The translations under genes were made by a program, and so were the position numbers. The notes under the pieces are model-generated. The model saw only the letters and a program-made list of their open reading frames with translations, had not been told where the DNA came from and did not search any database. From the NCBI GenBank assembly GCA_020205615.1, contig CM035166.1, forward strand, positions 86,853,043 through 86,917,042: a stretch of 64,000 nucleotides of DNA. The letters are read 5' to 3'. Origin of the DNA: Panax quinquefolius. Taxonomy: Eukaryota; Streptophyta; Magnoliopsida; Apiales; Araliaceae. Shown here one piece after another: positions 30,481-42,314 of the stretch (position 1 is its first letter; each line of letters begins with the position of its first letter).

Positions 30481-31979
30481 TCAACATTATATCAAGCCAT
30501 AAGTAAAGAGCCCGAACCTTTCGTTGTTAACTTCCTTGTGTGGAATGCAAAGCGGGGACTTTACGTGGGCGACGTCGTGGATTGAAGATGGCAAGTTGAT
30601 AGGTATCATTGTGAGGTGCCATCCGGGTTAAGGGATAGAAGTCACAGTTGGTATCAATGTGATGTACTTATCCAAGTCTTGGATGAGAGTCACGCTTTTG
30701 AATGATATCATTAATAAATTTCTTGATGTATTCTTGAAGATTTTCTAGCCTACCCTAGAGTGAAATCGAATTTTGTATTGACCCCAATCTGAAAACCCAT
30801 TTCTTAAACCCTCAAATATTTCTTCAACTAAAATGAGCAGGTTTACGTGGTTTATGATGAAAGTCATAATAAAAGCATTGGAATAATGAAAATCATGGGT
30901 ATTATGTGGTATTAGTAAGTTTTATGATGAGTTATGTTGGTTAGTATGTAAAAACATGAAAGTTTCTTAGAAATCACAAAGAGTTGAAAATCGATTTTGG
31001 TGAAAAGCGTAACATGAAATTCAATTGACCATATCTCTTATTATATTTTGAATTTTGAATGTGGTCAAGTCCTAGAGTTAGATCTACGAGTTACCTAACT
31101 AATCCAAGTGGAATTACTGGAAAAGGTGTTGTGGATTTTGTGTGGACTGATTTTAGCAAAGGAGGCCAAAGCTGTAAATTTCGAAAATGCTATTGCCCGA
31201 AAACTTTAAGGGACTGTTTCGACCACTTAAATTATGAAAAAATTCTGGGTTTTTGGGACATGAAAGTATATGGTATAAAGTACCTCCTGTCTAAAAATGA
31301 GCTCATTACGACTTAAAATGAGCAAGTTATGACTATTTCAATATTTAGATTTTTCCGAAATGAAAAACGCTATATAACCGGAGTTCTATAACTCAGATGA
31401 CCATGAAATTTAAACTAGAAGTTCATGTTAACATGTGTAAGATCCTGCCAAGATTTAGGAATTTTTGGAGTTAAACTTGAGGTAGCAAATTTCTTAAGGA
31501 ATTAATTAGAAATTGATTTTTGAAAAATAGTAAATGAATTTTAAAAATTCGAGAAAATATATTTTCATTATGGGACTATATTATGCTAAATTCCAGAAAA
31601 GAAATATTTTTGGGACTAATTTGGTATTTTCATGAAAATAGTTTAATTCTGAACATATGAGTTAAATATGTTATGTGAAGTAACAAAGTTGAAAATAGGA
31701 TTTTATGGCTAGAGAATCCTATATAGAATATATGCATATTTTTTTTTGATGAGGATTTGATAATTGGTGATGATATTTTATGAGTATGGCATTTTGAATG
31801 ATTAAATGCATTATATGGTAAAAGCGTAAACAATTGAGATAAATTGTTTATAAATTTAAGAAGTGATTAAAATATTATTATAATATTAATGTTATTAGAT
31901 TATGAGATTATTAAGTGATTGATAACATGGGGATATTCTTGAATCTGGATAAATTATATTATAAATGTTTAATATTTAT
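30481..31979 (+). other. Non-coding internal region of element A
   Basis: No conserved domain. The 30840-31600 part, with TGGGACATGAAAGTATATGG and repeated AAAATGAGC, looks like an LTR-type sequence of another element, but no termini are found. A frame at 31059-31316 has no recognisable product. Confidence 0.4.
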
Positions 31980-32960
31980 CCTTTATCTCATTTGATTGAT
32001 TCTTTATATCATTATCCTCATGTTTATATTATGTTGAAAGTCATCTGTAAATACAGGCTGTAGTGCATAGATGGACTTGGTATGATTATGACAGGATTTG
32101 TTGTTAATCATAGTATAATCATAACTGTAGTAATTGAAAACACAATTATCTTTGGTAGTAGTGCATAGATAATTTGTGGTCGTGATACTTAATGAATACA
32201 CAATTATCTTTCTTTGGTAGTGCATGGATAATTTGTGGTCGTGATACTAATGAATACACAATTTTCTTTGGTAGTAGTGCATGGATAATTTGTGGTCGTG
32301 ATACTAATGAATACACAATTATCTTTGGTAGTAGTAGTGCATGGATAATTTGTGGTCGTGATACTAATGAATACACAATTATCTTTGGTAGTAGTGCATG
32401 GATAATTTGTGGTCGTGATCTTAATGAATACACGATTATCTTTGGTAGTAGTGCATGAATAATTAAATGGTCGTGATACTAATGAATATCCTTGGCACAT
32501 AGTGCGGGGATGATTCGATGATATGGATTAATTATTGAAATGAGTCTCGTGATGAAATATTAATTCATGGATGTGGTAAAAAGTCATCTTTGGTAGTAGT
32601 GCATTGATAGACTTGGTATGATTATGACCACGGATTATTCGGTATAATCATGGCCAGTAATTGAAAACACGAATATCCTTAGTCGATGGTGCATGGATAA
32701 TTCATGGTTGTGATACTATTAAAATTTGAGTCTCGATTATTATTGGTTTTACGGTTATATATCTTTGGCTTTATGTAGTGCAAAGATGAATTATTAATAA
32801 ATATCTTTGGCTGTAGTGCAAAGATGAATTGTTAATGAATATCTTTGGTAGGATTAGAAGATGAATTTAATATTTTTTAACGATAAAGGTATTCAAGGTA
32901 TCCTCATCTCTTTATCATATCGGTCGTACCCTAATTTAGAGGGCGAAATTCAATAAGGAG
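31980..32960 (+). repeat. LTR-derived segment and 60-bp minisatellite in element A
   Basis: It resembles the family LTR around 28375-28640 (CATTATCCTCATGTT, GACTTGGTATGATTATGAC, CGGTATAATCATG). At 32140-32500 a ~60-bp unit (TAGTGCATGGATAATTTGTG then GTCGTGATACTAATGAATAC) is repeated about six times, almost perfectly. It ends in the purine tract before the 3' LTR. Confidence 0.75.
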
Positions 32961-32966
32961 GGAGAT

Positions 32967-35361
32967 TGTGAGACCCAGTTTTATCAATAAAGATTTAAAT
33001 TTTGTTGAAATAATTTTTTAATATTTTGGTGTGAATTTAAGATAATATTATAGTTGTGGGTAGTATTTATAAATTTTGCAAAGTATGCAAGTGGTTATAT
33101 TATATTCGATTGGTCGGGGAATATTCGGTTTAGCGAGAATATTAAATAAACTGGCTCAATCATTGGTGGACCCTAATGAAATTATTGTCGGATTGAGAAA
33201 ACGACAAAAATATTTTATTGAAATAACGGCGGAAGTTTTACCGTGGTTATTGTTGAACTACTCGGTAGTAAAAGTACTGTAATACGTGTGGTTGCATAGT
33301 AGCACACGGTATTGATTATTGATGTTTATGTGAGAAGTCACTCAGTTTGATTCCATTATTGTCGATTAATAATATGAATTATTATAGCGATAATGACGTT
33401 TTGTTTTATTCGTATTATTAACGTAATAAAAGCGAAACATCTTTTATATAAAATAGAATACTTTATTAAAGTTATTCTATAAATAGAATATATTATATTT
33501 TATTATGCATAGTGTTGCATAGTGTTTTGTATAGTGTTGCATAGTGTTTGCATAGTAAAATATTTTTATATAAATAGAATATATTATATTTTATTTAAAA
33601 GATTTTTCTTTAAATATGGACCGTCAGATTTAAGTAAATCAATCTGGACCGTTCATGGATTAGTTACTATGCATTCCATTTTCCTATAAATAGAAGCTCA
33701 TTCCTTCATTATTTTCTTACGAATTCACCGAACTCTAGAGAGAAATTATAGAGAGAAGCTATAGAGAAAATTATATAGAAAGAAGAAGAGTATTCTGCTT
33801 CTTCACTACTTCTATATTCGGTTCTTTTTACGGTAAGGGGTGTTATTCTTTCTTCTTGAAGAGAACTTACATTATTCCATTCATTATTATTACATTGGAA
33901 TAACTTTTGTAAAAGTGGCATACCTATACATAACTTTTGTATCTGCTGCATACCTATACTTGGTGAAATCCTTATGTTATTCCATTGCTTATTATTACAT
34001 TGGAATAACACATACGCATCTGCATTTACCTATATACTTGGTGACATTCTTCTATTATTACATTGGAACATCACATGCATGTGTTTTACACGGACTGGTT
34101 CCGAATTTATTATTATTACATTGGAACATCACATGCATGTGTTTTTGCAGGACTGGTTAAAATCTTTATCATTCTGTTGGAATATCTATCATGTGTTTTA
34201 CACCGGATCAGTTCCATCTTTATTATTCTTACATTGGAACATCATCTGCTTATTGTGAATTTCACGACTGGTTCCGTTATTATTATTACATTGGAATAAC
34301 TTTTGTCTATCTGCAATCTGCGTGCATGCATGGTGATTTCTTTTGTTATTCCATTCTTTATTATACCCAGTTGGTTAAAACTTTGACTTCTATACTCCAT
34401 GAAATTAGTAGAATATCCTTGATATTTGCGTTTCATCCAGTATCTTTTCACGGAAATATTCTTCTGATCATTCTTGAATTTTACTCTATGAAACAGTATT
34501 ATGTTGACAATTTGGAAGTTAAAAATTCATGGATTAAATAATTCTTGAACTTGTTTTATTGAATTATTATGTCATTGTCATCATCCTCATGTTATATTAT
34601 GTTATCTTTGGCTTACGTGCATAGATGAACTTAGTATGATTATGACCGAGGATCATTCGGTATAATCATGACTTGATATAAATGATGTGACAAAAGTCCT
34701 CGATGGCTTTATGTCACGATGATGGATAGTTTTTGGTATGATTATGACCGGGGGTGATTCGGTATAGTCGTGACCATTGATAACTTGATGAAAATCCTTG
34801 GCCGTGGTACATGGATAATTAGATGTGGTGGTTTATTTATTAAAATTTGAGTCTCGTGATATAAAATTGATGAAAACCTTTTAAAACCTAAAAGATAGTA
34901 GACTTTATTCTCTACTTGACTCTTTTAAAGGATTGCTTATTCATTGCAGATTAAACTTGTTGTCTATTGTATTTTATCGGTTTAACATTGTTGAAGGCTA
35001 ATGATAATTTATTACGCATTATCTTAGTCATAATATTTCTTCTTTGGGCTAGTTGAGCTCACCTTTCTTTCACTTTTTCTCTTGAAATGAGAACATAGGC
35101 GAGACGAGTCGGGGAACGAAGTAATGGTCGAGAGGATAGCATTAGTAGTCCTCACTATTACGTGAAATAGTGTGATAATAGTTGTAATGAGGACTCTTTT
35201 TGAGTTTGTATAATATCTAGTAGACAAAATTTGTATTCAAACTCACGGTTTATGTCGTATTGTACACACACGATTATATTAGTAAGTTGTATTTGAATTT
35301 ATGTACCATGTAAGTGGCGACCCAAGATGGGTGACGTATACCTAATTTTGGGGGCGTTACA
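32967..35361 (+). repeat. 3' LTR of element A
   Basis: TGTGAGACCCAG to GGGGGCGTTACA. It has the same length as the 5' LTR, with scattered differences that cluster at small blocks (for example around 33140, 33270 and 34600-35100). TATA region near 33684; minisatellite about 33870-34300. Confidence 0.9.
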
Positions 35362-36218
35362 GTTACCATTTCTGGCATGTTTATTCCCTCCACGCTTGTT
35401 GTCACCGTTTCGATTACTGTTACCACTTGTATTTTCATCCTACCGGCTGCTTTCTTTTGGTTGTGTTGACTCGTTATCGCGCTCCAATAACTGAGCCCTA
35501 TTTATAACATCTGAATACAAACACAGTTTATGAGAAATAAGATATTGTCGTATCTCCGGTTTCAAACCTCTTAAAAACATTCGGGTCATTCGTTCCTCAT
35601 TATCAACCAAATGGGATGCAAATCAGGATAACTCCGCAAATTTAGCATCGTATTGTGACACGGTCATATTGTTTTGTTCGAACTTGATAAACTCCAGCTC
35701 CTTCATGTGACGAATACTTTCAGGAAAGTACTTGTCGTTGAACAGCTCTTGGAACTTCTCCCAAGACATCTTGAGTGCGTCAGGCTGGGTACGTTTTAAA
35801 AATTCCCACCAATAATCTGCCTCTTCACGCAACATAAAGGTGGCGAAGGGAACCTTTTGTTCCTCGGAGCATCCCAAGACATCAAATATCTTGGTTATCT
35901 GCTTTATCCATGCTTTTGCCTTAAGTGGTTTTGGCTCTCCAATAAACTCTGGTGGTCCCAGCTCCTTGAACTGTTTGGCGGTGGCCAGTCCCGAGAGTTG
36001 CTAGTGTTTCCACCTGCATTTTGGACAGGAGCCGTTCTCGCCTGATGTTGCATGAATTGCTTGAAGCCTCGGAACATTCCATCGTTCATCATTTAGTCAG
36101 TGTTGTTGTTTGCATGAGGATTGTCGCCTTCCTGATGCACATTGTCCTGGTTATTGATCTGTGGAGACTCAACGGTCTCCTGTGCTCCATTGATGTTCTT
36201 AACATTCTCGGATGCCAT
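35362..36218 (-). pseudogene. Element B gag N-terminal part
   Basis: The minus strand starts MASENVKNINGAQ at 36218. A TAA replaces a codon after NNNTD (about 36095), then MMNDGMFRGFKQFMQHQ and a frameshift near 35905. The gag core follows: AWIKQITKIFDVLGCSEEQK, FATFMLREEADYWWE, FQELFNDKYFPESIR and EFIKFEQNNMTVSQYDAKF, the usual plant gypsy gag block. A stop near 35623 precedes LVDNEERMTRMFLRGLKPEI. The rest is beyond element A. Confidence 0.85.
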
Positions 36219-36391
36219 TTTCAAATACTACCACAAAATAAGGGTTAATTGACATGAAACATATTATCCCTACACTCTGACTGACCAATTAAATACCAAA
36301 TAAACTTAGGTAGGTCATAGTAGTGAAGGAATTCCCCGTCTCTCCCCTCCTAGTTCTAGTCTCACATCTTAGCCAGGGATCATATCCCTAA

Positions 36392-36403
36392 GCTTTGATA
36401 CCA
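36392..36403 (-). promoter_or_regulatory. Primer binding site of element B
   Basis: The minus strand reads TGGTATCAAAGC two bases after the 5' LTR, close to the initiator-tRNA-Met PBS. Confidence 0.8.
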
Positions 36404-36405
36404 AC

Positions 36406-38579
36406 TGTGACGCCCCCAAAATAGGTATATATCACCTATTCGAAGTCACAAATACATGGTACGTAATACAAATACAACTTAATTATACAACTATCGTGTA
36501 AAAGTACGACAAAAAACATAAGTCGTGAGTTTTAATACAAATATTGTCGCCTGCACAATATTCAAACTCAAATTCAATATTATTACATTTATTTTCCACT
36601 ATTTCACTGAATAGTGAGGACTACTAATGCTATCATCTGGTCCGTCACTCCGTTCCCCGACTAGTCCCTACTACGTTCTCATTTCCTGAAGAGAACAATA
36701 AAAGTAAAAGGGTGAGCTCAACTAGCCCAGTAGGAAATATTATAACTAAGATAATGCATAATATATTATCGTTAGCCTTCAACAGTGTTAAACTGATATA
36801 ATATAACAACCATCAAGTTTAACTGCAGTGGAACAAGCAATCCATTAAAATAGTCAAGTAGAGAATAAAATCTACTATCTTTTATGATTTAGAAGGTTTT
36901 TCATCACTTTTATCGCCGACTCAAACTTTTAATAAATAATCCACATCATCGAATCACCCCTGCACTACGGCCAAGGATATTCTTTAGTATCACGACCACA
37001 ATTATTCATGCACTACGGGCCAAGAATATTTGTGTATTCAATAATGGTCATGATCATGCCAACAACTGTCCATCAATGCACTACGGGCCAATGAGGACTT
37101 TTTCCACATCATTTGTAACATAACGGTCATGATTACACCGAATAATCCCTGGTCATAATCATACCAAGTCCATCTATACACTATAGGCCACATATGACTT
37201 TCAACAAAATATAAACATGAGGATGATGACAATGATATAAGAATTCAATAAAACTAGTTCAAGAATTAATTTATCCAGGAACTAATAACGTCCAAATTGT
37301 CAACATGATCTTGCTTTAGAGAGTAAAATTCAAGAATGCTCGAAAGAATATTTCCATGAAAAGATCTTTGGATGAAGCGCAAATATCAAGGATATTCCAC
37401 TAATTTCATGGAGTATAGAAGTCAAAACTTTAACCAACCGAGTATAATAAGGAATGGAATAACAAAAGAAATCACCGAGGCGTGCGATAGACCGCACATG
37501 CGAGTTATTCCAACAGATAATAAATAACGGAATCAGTCCCAGTAAAAAAGCACGACGCATGGATATTCCAACAAAATAATAAAAAAGCGGAATCGGTCCC
37601 AAGCGTAAACGCATGCATGAACAGAGGATATTCCAATAGAATAATAAAGATGTAATCGGTCCTAATGAAAAGCGTATGCAGACGTGATATTCCAACAGAA
37701 TAATAAAAAGACGGAACCAGTCCCACGTAGAATGCACATCTGAGGATGTTCCAACGTAATGATAAAGAATGGAACAATGTAAGAATTTCACCAAGTATAG
37801 GGTAGCCTCACAGATACAAAAGTTATTCCAACGTAATAATAAAGAATGGAATAATGAAGTTCTCTTCATGGATAAGAAAGAAATAATACTCCCTACCTTA
37901 GAAAAAAGCTGGATATTTGGAATAGTGAGGTAGCAGACTTCTTCTTCTTCTTTCTATAATTTCTCTTATAAAAATCGCTCTAAAACATTTGTGAATTGGT
38001 GAGAAATGAAGGAAGAATGAGCTTTATTTATAGAAAAATATAGTTTCGATAATTGCACGTTTGGGGCTTGAAAAATTATAAAGACAATACCTCCAACTTT
38101 TCCTTTATTTTTAATTTAGTCATGGAAGTATTATCAAACTTGCACCACCTCCCCTAATAGTAAATAATGTGATTCAATAGTAAATTATGTGAATCAATAG
38201 TTCTGAGACATGTGAAAATACGAATTACGATATAGTACCTCCATCTATACCTCCATTTTTAACTTAGTCATTCAAGTATTATCAATCTTTTTGACAACTC
38301 CCTAATAGTAACAAGAATGTGAAACAATAGTATACACATGTGAACAAATAGTTATAATCATGTGAAATAATAGCAATCAATTGCTCATTTATCCGGTTAA
38401 ATACCCGATTGGTCAATATAACCTCCAGACATCAATTATTATCGAAATAATTGTCGATTTTTACTAACACAAATAATTCCAACACAATGAAACCATTTTA
38501 ATCAAAAATATAAATTTTGAAATTTCGAAGTTTGACTTTTCCCGAAAAAGTCAACTGTTGACTTTTTGACCAAAAAGTG
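36406..38579 (-). repeat. Partial 5' LTR of element B
   Basis: Starts TGTGACGCCCCCAAAATAGG and follows B's 3' LTR to about GACTTTTTGACCAAA, where the 3' LTR has AATTCCAG next but this copy jumps to a different LTR position (GAATAATAAGGAATGG). The ~55-60-bp minisatellite lies at about 37500-37830. Confidence 0.8.
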
Positions 38580-38639
38580 AGAATAATAAGGAATGGAATA
38601 TCAACAGAAATCACCATGCATGCGGTGCCAGATGACGAA

Positions 38640-39075
38640 AGTTATTCCAACGAGAATAATAATAACGGAACCAAAGTTAGGTGAAAATTACAATCGAGTG
38701 ATGTTCCAATGTAATAATAAATAATGGAATAACAACAAAAATCACCATGCATGCGGTATTTGCATGTATGCGGTTTATTCCAACGTAATAATAAATACGA
38801 ATAATAAAGATGGAACCGAATCCCACGTAAAGCACGCATGAGATGTTCCAACGGAATAATAAAGACGAATAATAGAGAGATGAAACCGTGTCCCAAGTAA
38901 AAGCACAAACAGATGTTCCAACGAAATAATAAAGATGTAATAATAGAAAGCAGAACCCGTGTCCCAGTAAAAGCATGTATGAGATGTTCCAACGGAATAA
39001 TAAAGACAGAATAATAGAAGAATGTCACCAAGTATAGGGTAGCCTGCGTATACAGGTTATTCCAACAAAACAATA
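38640..39075 (-). repeat. LTR minisatellite of element D
   Basis: Units of 50-60 bp with GATGTTCCAACGRAATAATA and AAGACRAATAATAG; equivalent to arrays in A, B and C but with its own unit variants. Confidence 0.7.
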
Positions 39076-39391
39076 AGAAATGAAATAACAACAGTTCTCT
39101 TCATGAATAAGAAAGAATAATATCCCTTACCATAAAAAAACTGAATATAAGAGTAGGGAAGTAGCAAAATACTTTTCTATAGTTTCTCTATAATTTATCT
39201 CTCTGGAGTTTCAGTGAATTCGTAAGAAATATTGAAGGAATGAACTTCTATTTATAGAAGAATGGAAAGGATACTATGCAATAAAATATTCTAATAAAAT
39301 AAAAACTTTTAAATAAAATATTATTTATTATATATAAAAACTCACGGGACATCACTCCCATGTTTCATCCTGTAACTTCCCGTGAATCCTA

Positions 39392-39507
39392 TAATATATA
39401 TATATATATATATACAATAATAATTACAGATTTTCTACTACTATGACCTCCACTCACGTCCACATATACAACATTATTACAACTTACAGGAACATGGCAT
39501 GTGAATT

Positions 39508-39547
<40 letters not shown>

Positions 39548-39645
39548 GCATGATTATAAAGTTTCCCCCATTATTAATCCCACCAAAACATTCCATGATT
39601 CATCCCCGTAATCATCATATTTATTAATATATATATATATATATA
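39392..39645. repeat. Three (AT)n microsatellites
   Basis: AT runs at 39392-39414, 39510-39545 and 39627-39645, spaced by short unique DNA inside D's LTR. Confidence 0.9.
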
Positions 39646-40429
39646 AGTAACAAAATTGAAATAACTTCTTCTGACAGTTTTGAAAAAAATGGGTAAATAG
39701 GGGGGGTCCCAATAATACGCCAAAATAAATACATCATAAAAAATTCCCTCAATATTTTAACAACATTTATCATCATTATTATAATTCACAATATTAATCG
39801 ATCAAAGTCGTTCCCGTGAAAGAGGAGGCTTTCCAATAAGGATTTCTCCTATCGCATGCAATTAGGTGACCAAACCTCTCTTCGCGTAACTTCTGCACAT
39901 CGTTAATATTGTAATTTATAATATTAATAACTCTGTCATTTCAATTATTGATTTAATAATATATAAAATATCGACAATAATTGAATCAAATAACGTGAGA
40001 TACTATGCAACAATTACTATAGCAATAATTGAACAAAACCGAGTGACTTCTCACGTAAGCATTAATAATCAATCAATACCGTGCTACTATGCAAACACGC
40101 AGACATCGTATTTTTAACACCGGGTGTTTCAACAGTTAACGATAAAACTTCCGCCGTTATTTTCATAAAGTAATTTTGTCGTTTTCTCAATCTGATAATA
40201 ATTCCGTTGTGGGGTCCACCAATGATTGTGCCGTTGTACGAATATTCCTTGTTAAAATGAATATTCCCCGACCAATCTAATATTATATAACAACTTGAGT
40301 ACTTTGAAAAATTTATAAATATTACCCACAACTATAACATTATATCAATTTCACTCCATAATATTCAAAAATAATATTTATAGAAAATTCATCTTTATTC
40401 AAAAAGTTGGGGTTTTACAATCTCCCCTT

Positions 40430-41870
40430 CTTATGAAATTTCGCCCTCGAAATTAGGGTACGTACCTGGTATATTAAAGAGGTAAGGATACCTTGATTTC
40501 ATTTTAGATTCTAACTCTCAAGTCATTTCCTCAACATCATGGTTTCTCCACAAAACTTTGACTTGAGGTATAATCTTGGAGCGTAGAATATGTTCCTTCT
40601 TATCCAAGATTTGTACAGAAACCTCTTCATACGTCAAATCTTCTGCTATTTCGTCCGGTTTTAACTCAATAATGTGGTTCGGGTCTTCCACATATTTACG
40701 TAACATGGATATGTGAAAAACGTTTCGAACACGAGACATACTTGGCGGTAAAATGAGTCTATAGGCCACAGTTCCTACTCTATCGAGGATTAAAAATGGG
40801 CCAATGAATCGAGGATTAAGCTTTCCTCTCTTTCCAAATCTCGTAACTTCTTTCCATGGAGCAACACGTAACAACACATGATCTCCTATATCGAATTCCA
40901 CGTCCTTTCGATGAAGATCAGCATAACTCTTTTGTCGATCTTGTGAGGTTTTTATACGTTGTCGGATCATTTGAATCTTTTCTGTAGTCAAACGTACCAA
41001 CTTCGGTCCCAACAACGTTACTTCACCAACCTCATCCCAGCATACTGGAGAACGACACTTTCTTCCATACAACGCCTCGAATGGAGCTATGCCAATGCTT
41101 GCTTGATAACTGTTGTTGTAGGAAAACTCCACCAATGGTAAGAACTTATCCCAACTTCCCTTAAAGTCAAGGACATAGAGTCTTAATAAATCTTCAAGAG
41201 TTTGAATAGTCCTCTCTGATTGTCCGCCCATCTAAGGATGATATACCGAACTAAATCGTAAGTCCGTGCCCATAGCTTTTTGCAAACTAACCCAAAATCG
41301 TGAAGTGAATCTTGGGTTACGATCAGAAACTATGGATACTGGCATACCATGCACTCTTACAATCTCGTTTATGTACATGCGAGCAAGACGTTCAAGTGTA
41401 TAAGTTTCTCGTATTGGTAAGAAGTGAGCAGACTTGGTCAATCTATCAACAATGACCCAAATTGCATCAATGCCTTAAGAAACCTTGGGAAGACCAGTAA
41501 CGAAATCCATGGTAATGTGCTCCCACTTCCATTCTGGAATTTCAAGTGGTTGAAATGGACCTTTTGTACTTGATGCTCACCGACTCGTTGACAAGTTAGA
41601 CACCTTGAGATAAACAACGCTATCTCTCTCTTCATATTGCTCCACCAAAATGTATGACGAAGATCACGATACATTTTGGTATTCCCAGGATGGATTGCAA
41701 ACGGTGTGTTGTGCGCCTCCATTATGATTTTATATTTTAAATCAGGGTCGTTAGGAACACAAAGTCTGGATTTGACTCGAAGTATTCCTTCTTCATCAAT
41801 CCTTGCTTCCAGCAAAGCACCTTCTTGCATTTTCTTCCTCATACACATCAGCTCCAGGTCTGTAGTTTGA
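40430..41870 (-). pseudogene. Element D integrase and chromodomain
   Basis: Frames on the minus strand read [26 protein letters not shown], the second integrase Asp in [24 protein letters not shown] with the core Glu, NPRFIGPF and VKVLWRNHDVEEMT, where a TGA replaces the next Trp of the chromodomain. Here the first core Asp region is shifted near 41450-41480, and GQSERT follows a changed MG in place of TD. The copy is inactive. Confidence 0.85.
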
Positions 41871-41885
41871 GCTGCTTTAACTTTA

Positions 41886-42300
41886 TCAATCTTTGAAAAG
41901 AATTTGGCTCATTGCAACTGGTCAAATAGGTCATCAATACGTGGCAATGGATACCTATTTTTGATGGTGACATGATTCAACTCCCGATAATCAATACAAA
42001 GTCGCATACTCCCATCTTTCTTCTTCACGAATAGAACAGGAGCACCCCAAGGAGAAGTACTAGGACGAATAAAGCTAATATCTAACAATTCCTGCAGTTG
42101 AGTCTTTAACTCCTGAAGTTCAATAGGAGCCATTCGATATGGGGCTTTAGAAATGGGTTTTGTACCGGGTTCAAGATCGATACAAAATTCAATTTCACGC
42201 TCTGGGGGTAGGCTACGAAGTTCTTCAGGGAATACATCAGGAAATTCATTAACAATATAAATATTATTCAAAACTGACGTATTTTTGTTTAGATCTGTGA
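41886..42300 (-). pseudogene. Element D reverse transcriptase N-terminal part
   Basis: An open frame (42271 to 41909) reads [34 protein letters not shown] and [20 protein letters not shown], ending DDLFDQLQ. The catalytic FIDD segment is absent, because the next bases belong to the region between RNase H and integrase. Confidence 0.9.
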
Positions 42301-42314
42301 CATGAGCTAAGAAA

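Larger units (their letters stand above)
26767..35361 (+). mobile_element. Element A: coding-poor Tekay-related LTR element, TSD GTTAC
   Basis: Two LTRs of exactly 2395 bp (26767-29161 and 32967-35361), PBS (29164-29175), a purine tract CAATAAGGAGGGAGATTG-type before the 3' LTR, and GTTAC duplicated at 26762-26766 and 35362-35366. The 3.8-kb internal region contains a leader and gag start like those of B, an acidic coiled-coil frame, a decayed protease and non-coding sequence; RT and integrase are absent. It needed proteins from an autonomous relative such as B, D or C. It sits antisense within B's gag-pol. Confidence 0.9.
15608..38579 (-). mobile_element. Element B: Tekay/Del-like chromovirus, interrupted twice
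   Basis: A minus-strand gypsy element: 5' LTR (36406-38579, outer part lost), PBS (36392-36403), gag (35362-36218 continuing at 26258-26766), protease, RT, RNase H, integrase with chromodomain (to 22972), PPT (22962-22976) and 3' LTR (15608-22961). The C-terminal chromodomain with KYPHFF places it near the Tekay/Del chromoviruses. It hosts element A and the solo LTR F. Several stops and frameshifts make it inactive. No TSD can be tested because the right border recombined with element D. Confidence 0.85.
38581..40419 (-). repeat. Partial 3' LTR of element D
   Basis: Starts inside the minisatellite region of the LTR and ends GGGGTTTTACA at 40419, followed by D's purine tract. Its 39260-39680 part contains three AT microsatellites and sequence absent from the LTRs of B and C, probably a further insertion or a diverged U3. 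Confidence 0.75.
38581..42314 (-). mobile_element. Element D: internally deleted Tekay-like chromovirus, truncated
   Basis: A close sibling of B: partial 3' LTR, PPT, integrase, a deletion removing RNase H and most of RT, then the RT N-terminus. It ends at 42314 in GACATGAGCTAAGAAA, which in B continues GCTTGACATCC; here the copia element begins. Its gag, PBS and 5' LTR are missing from the window. Confidence 0.85.

Noticed and set aside
31059..31316. Plus-strand 85-codon frame in element A
   Set aside because: No domain recognised; the DNA looks LTR-like and the frame is short enough to arise by chance.
32146..32500. Repetitive frames over the 60-bp array on both strands
   Set aside because: A tandem repeat whose unit has no stop gives open frames in several phases; no gene is needed.
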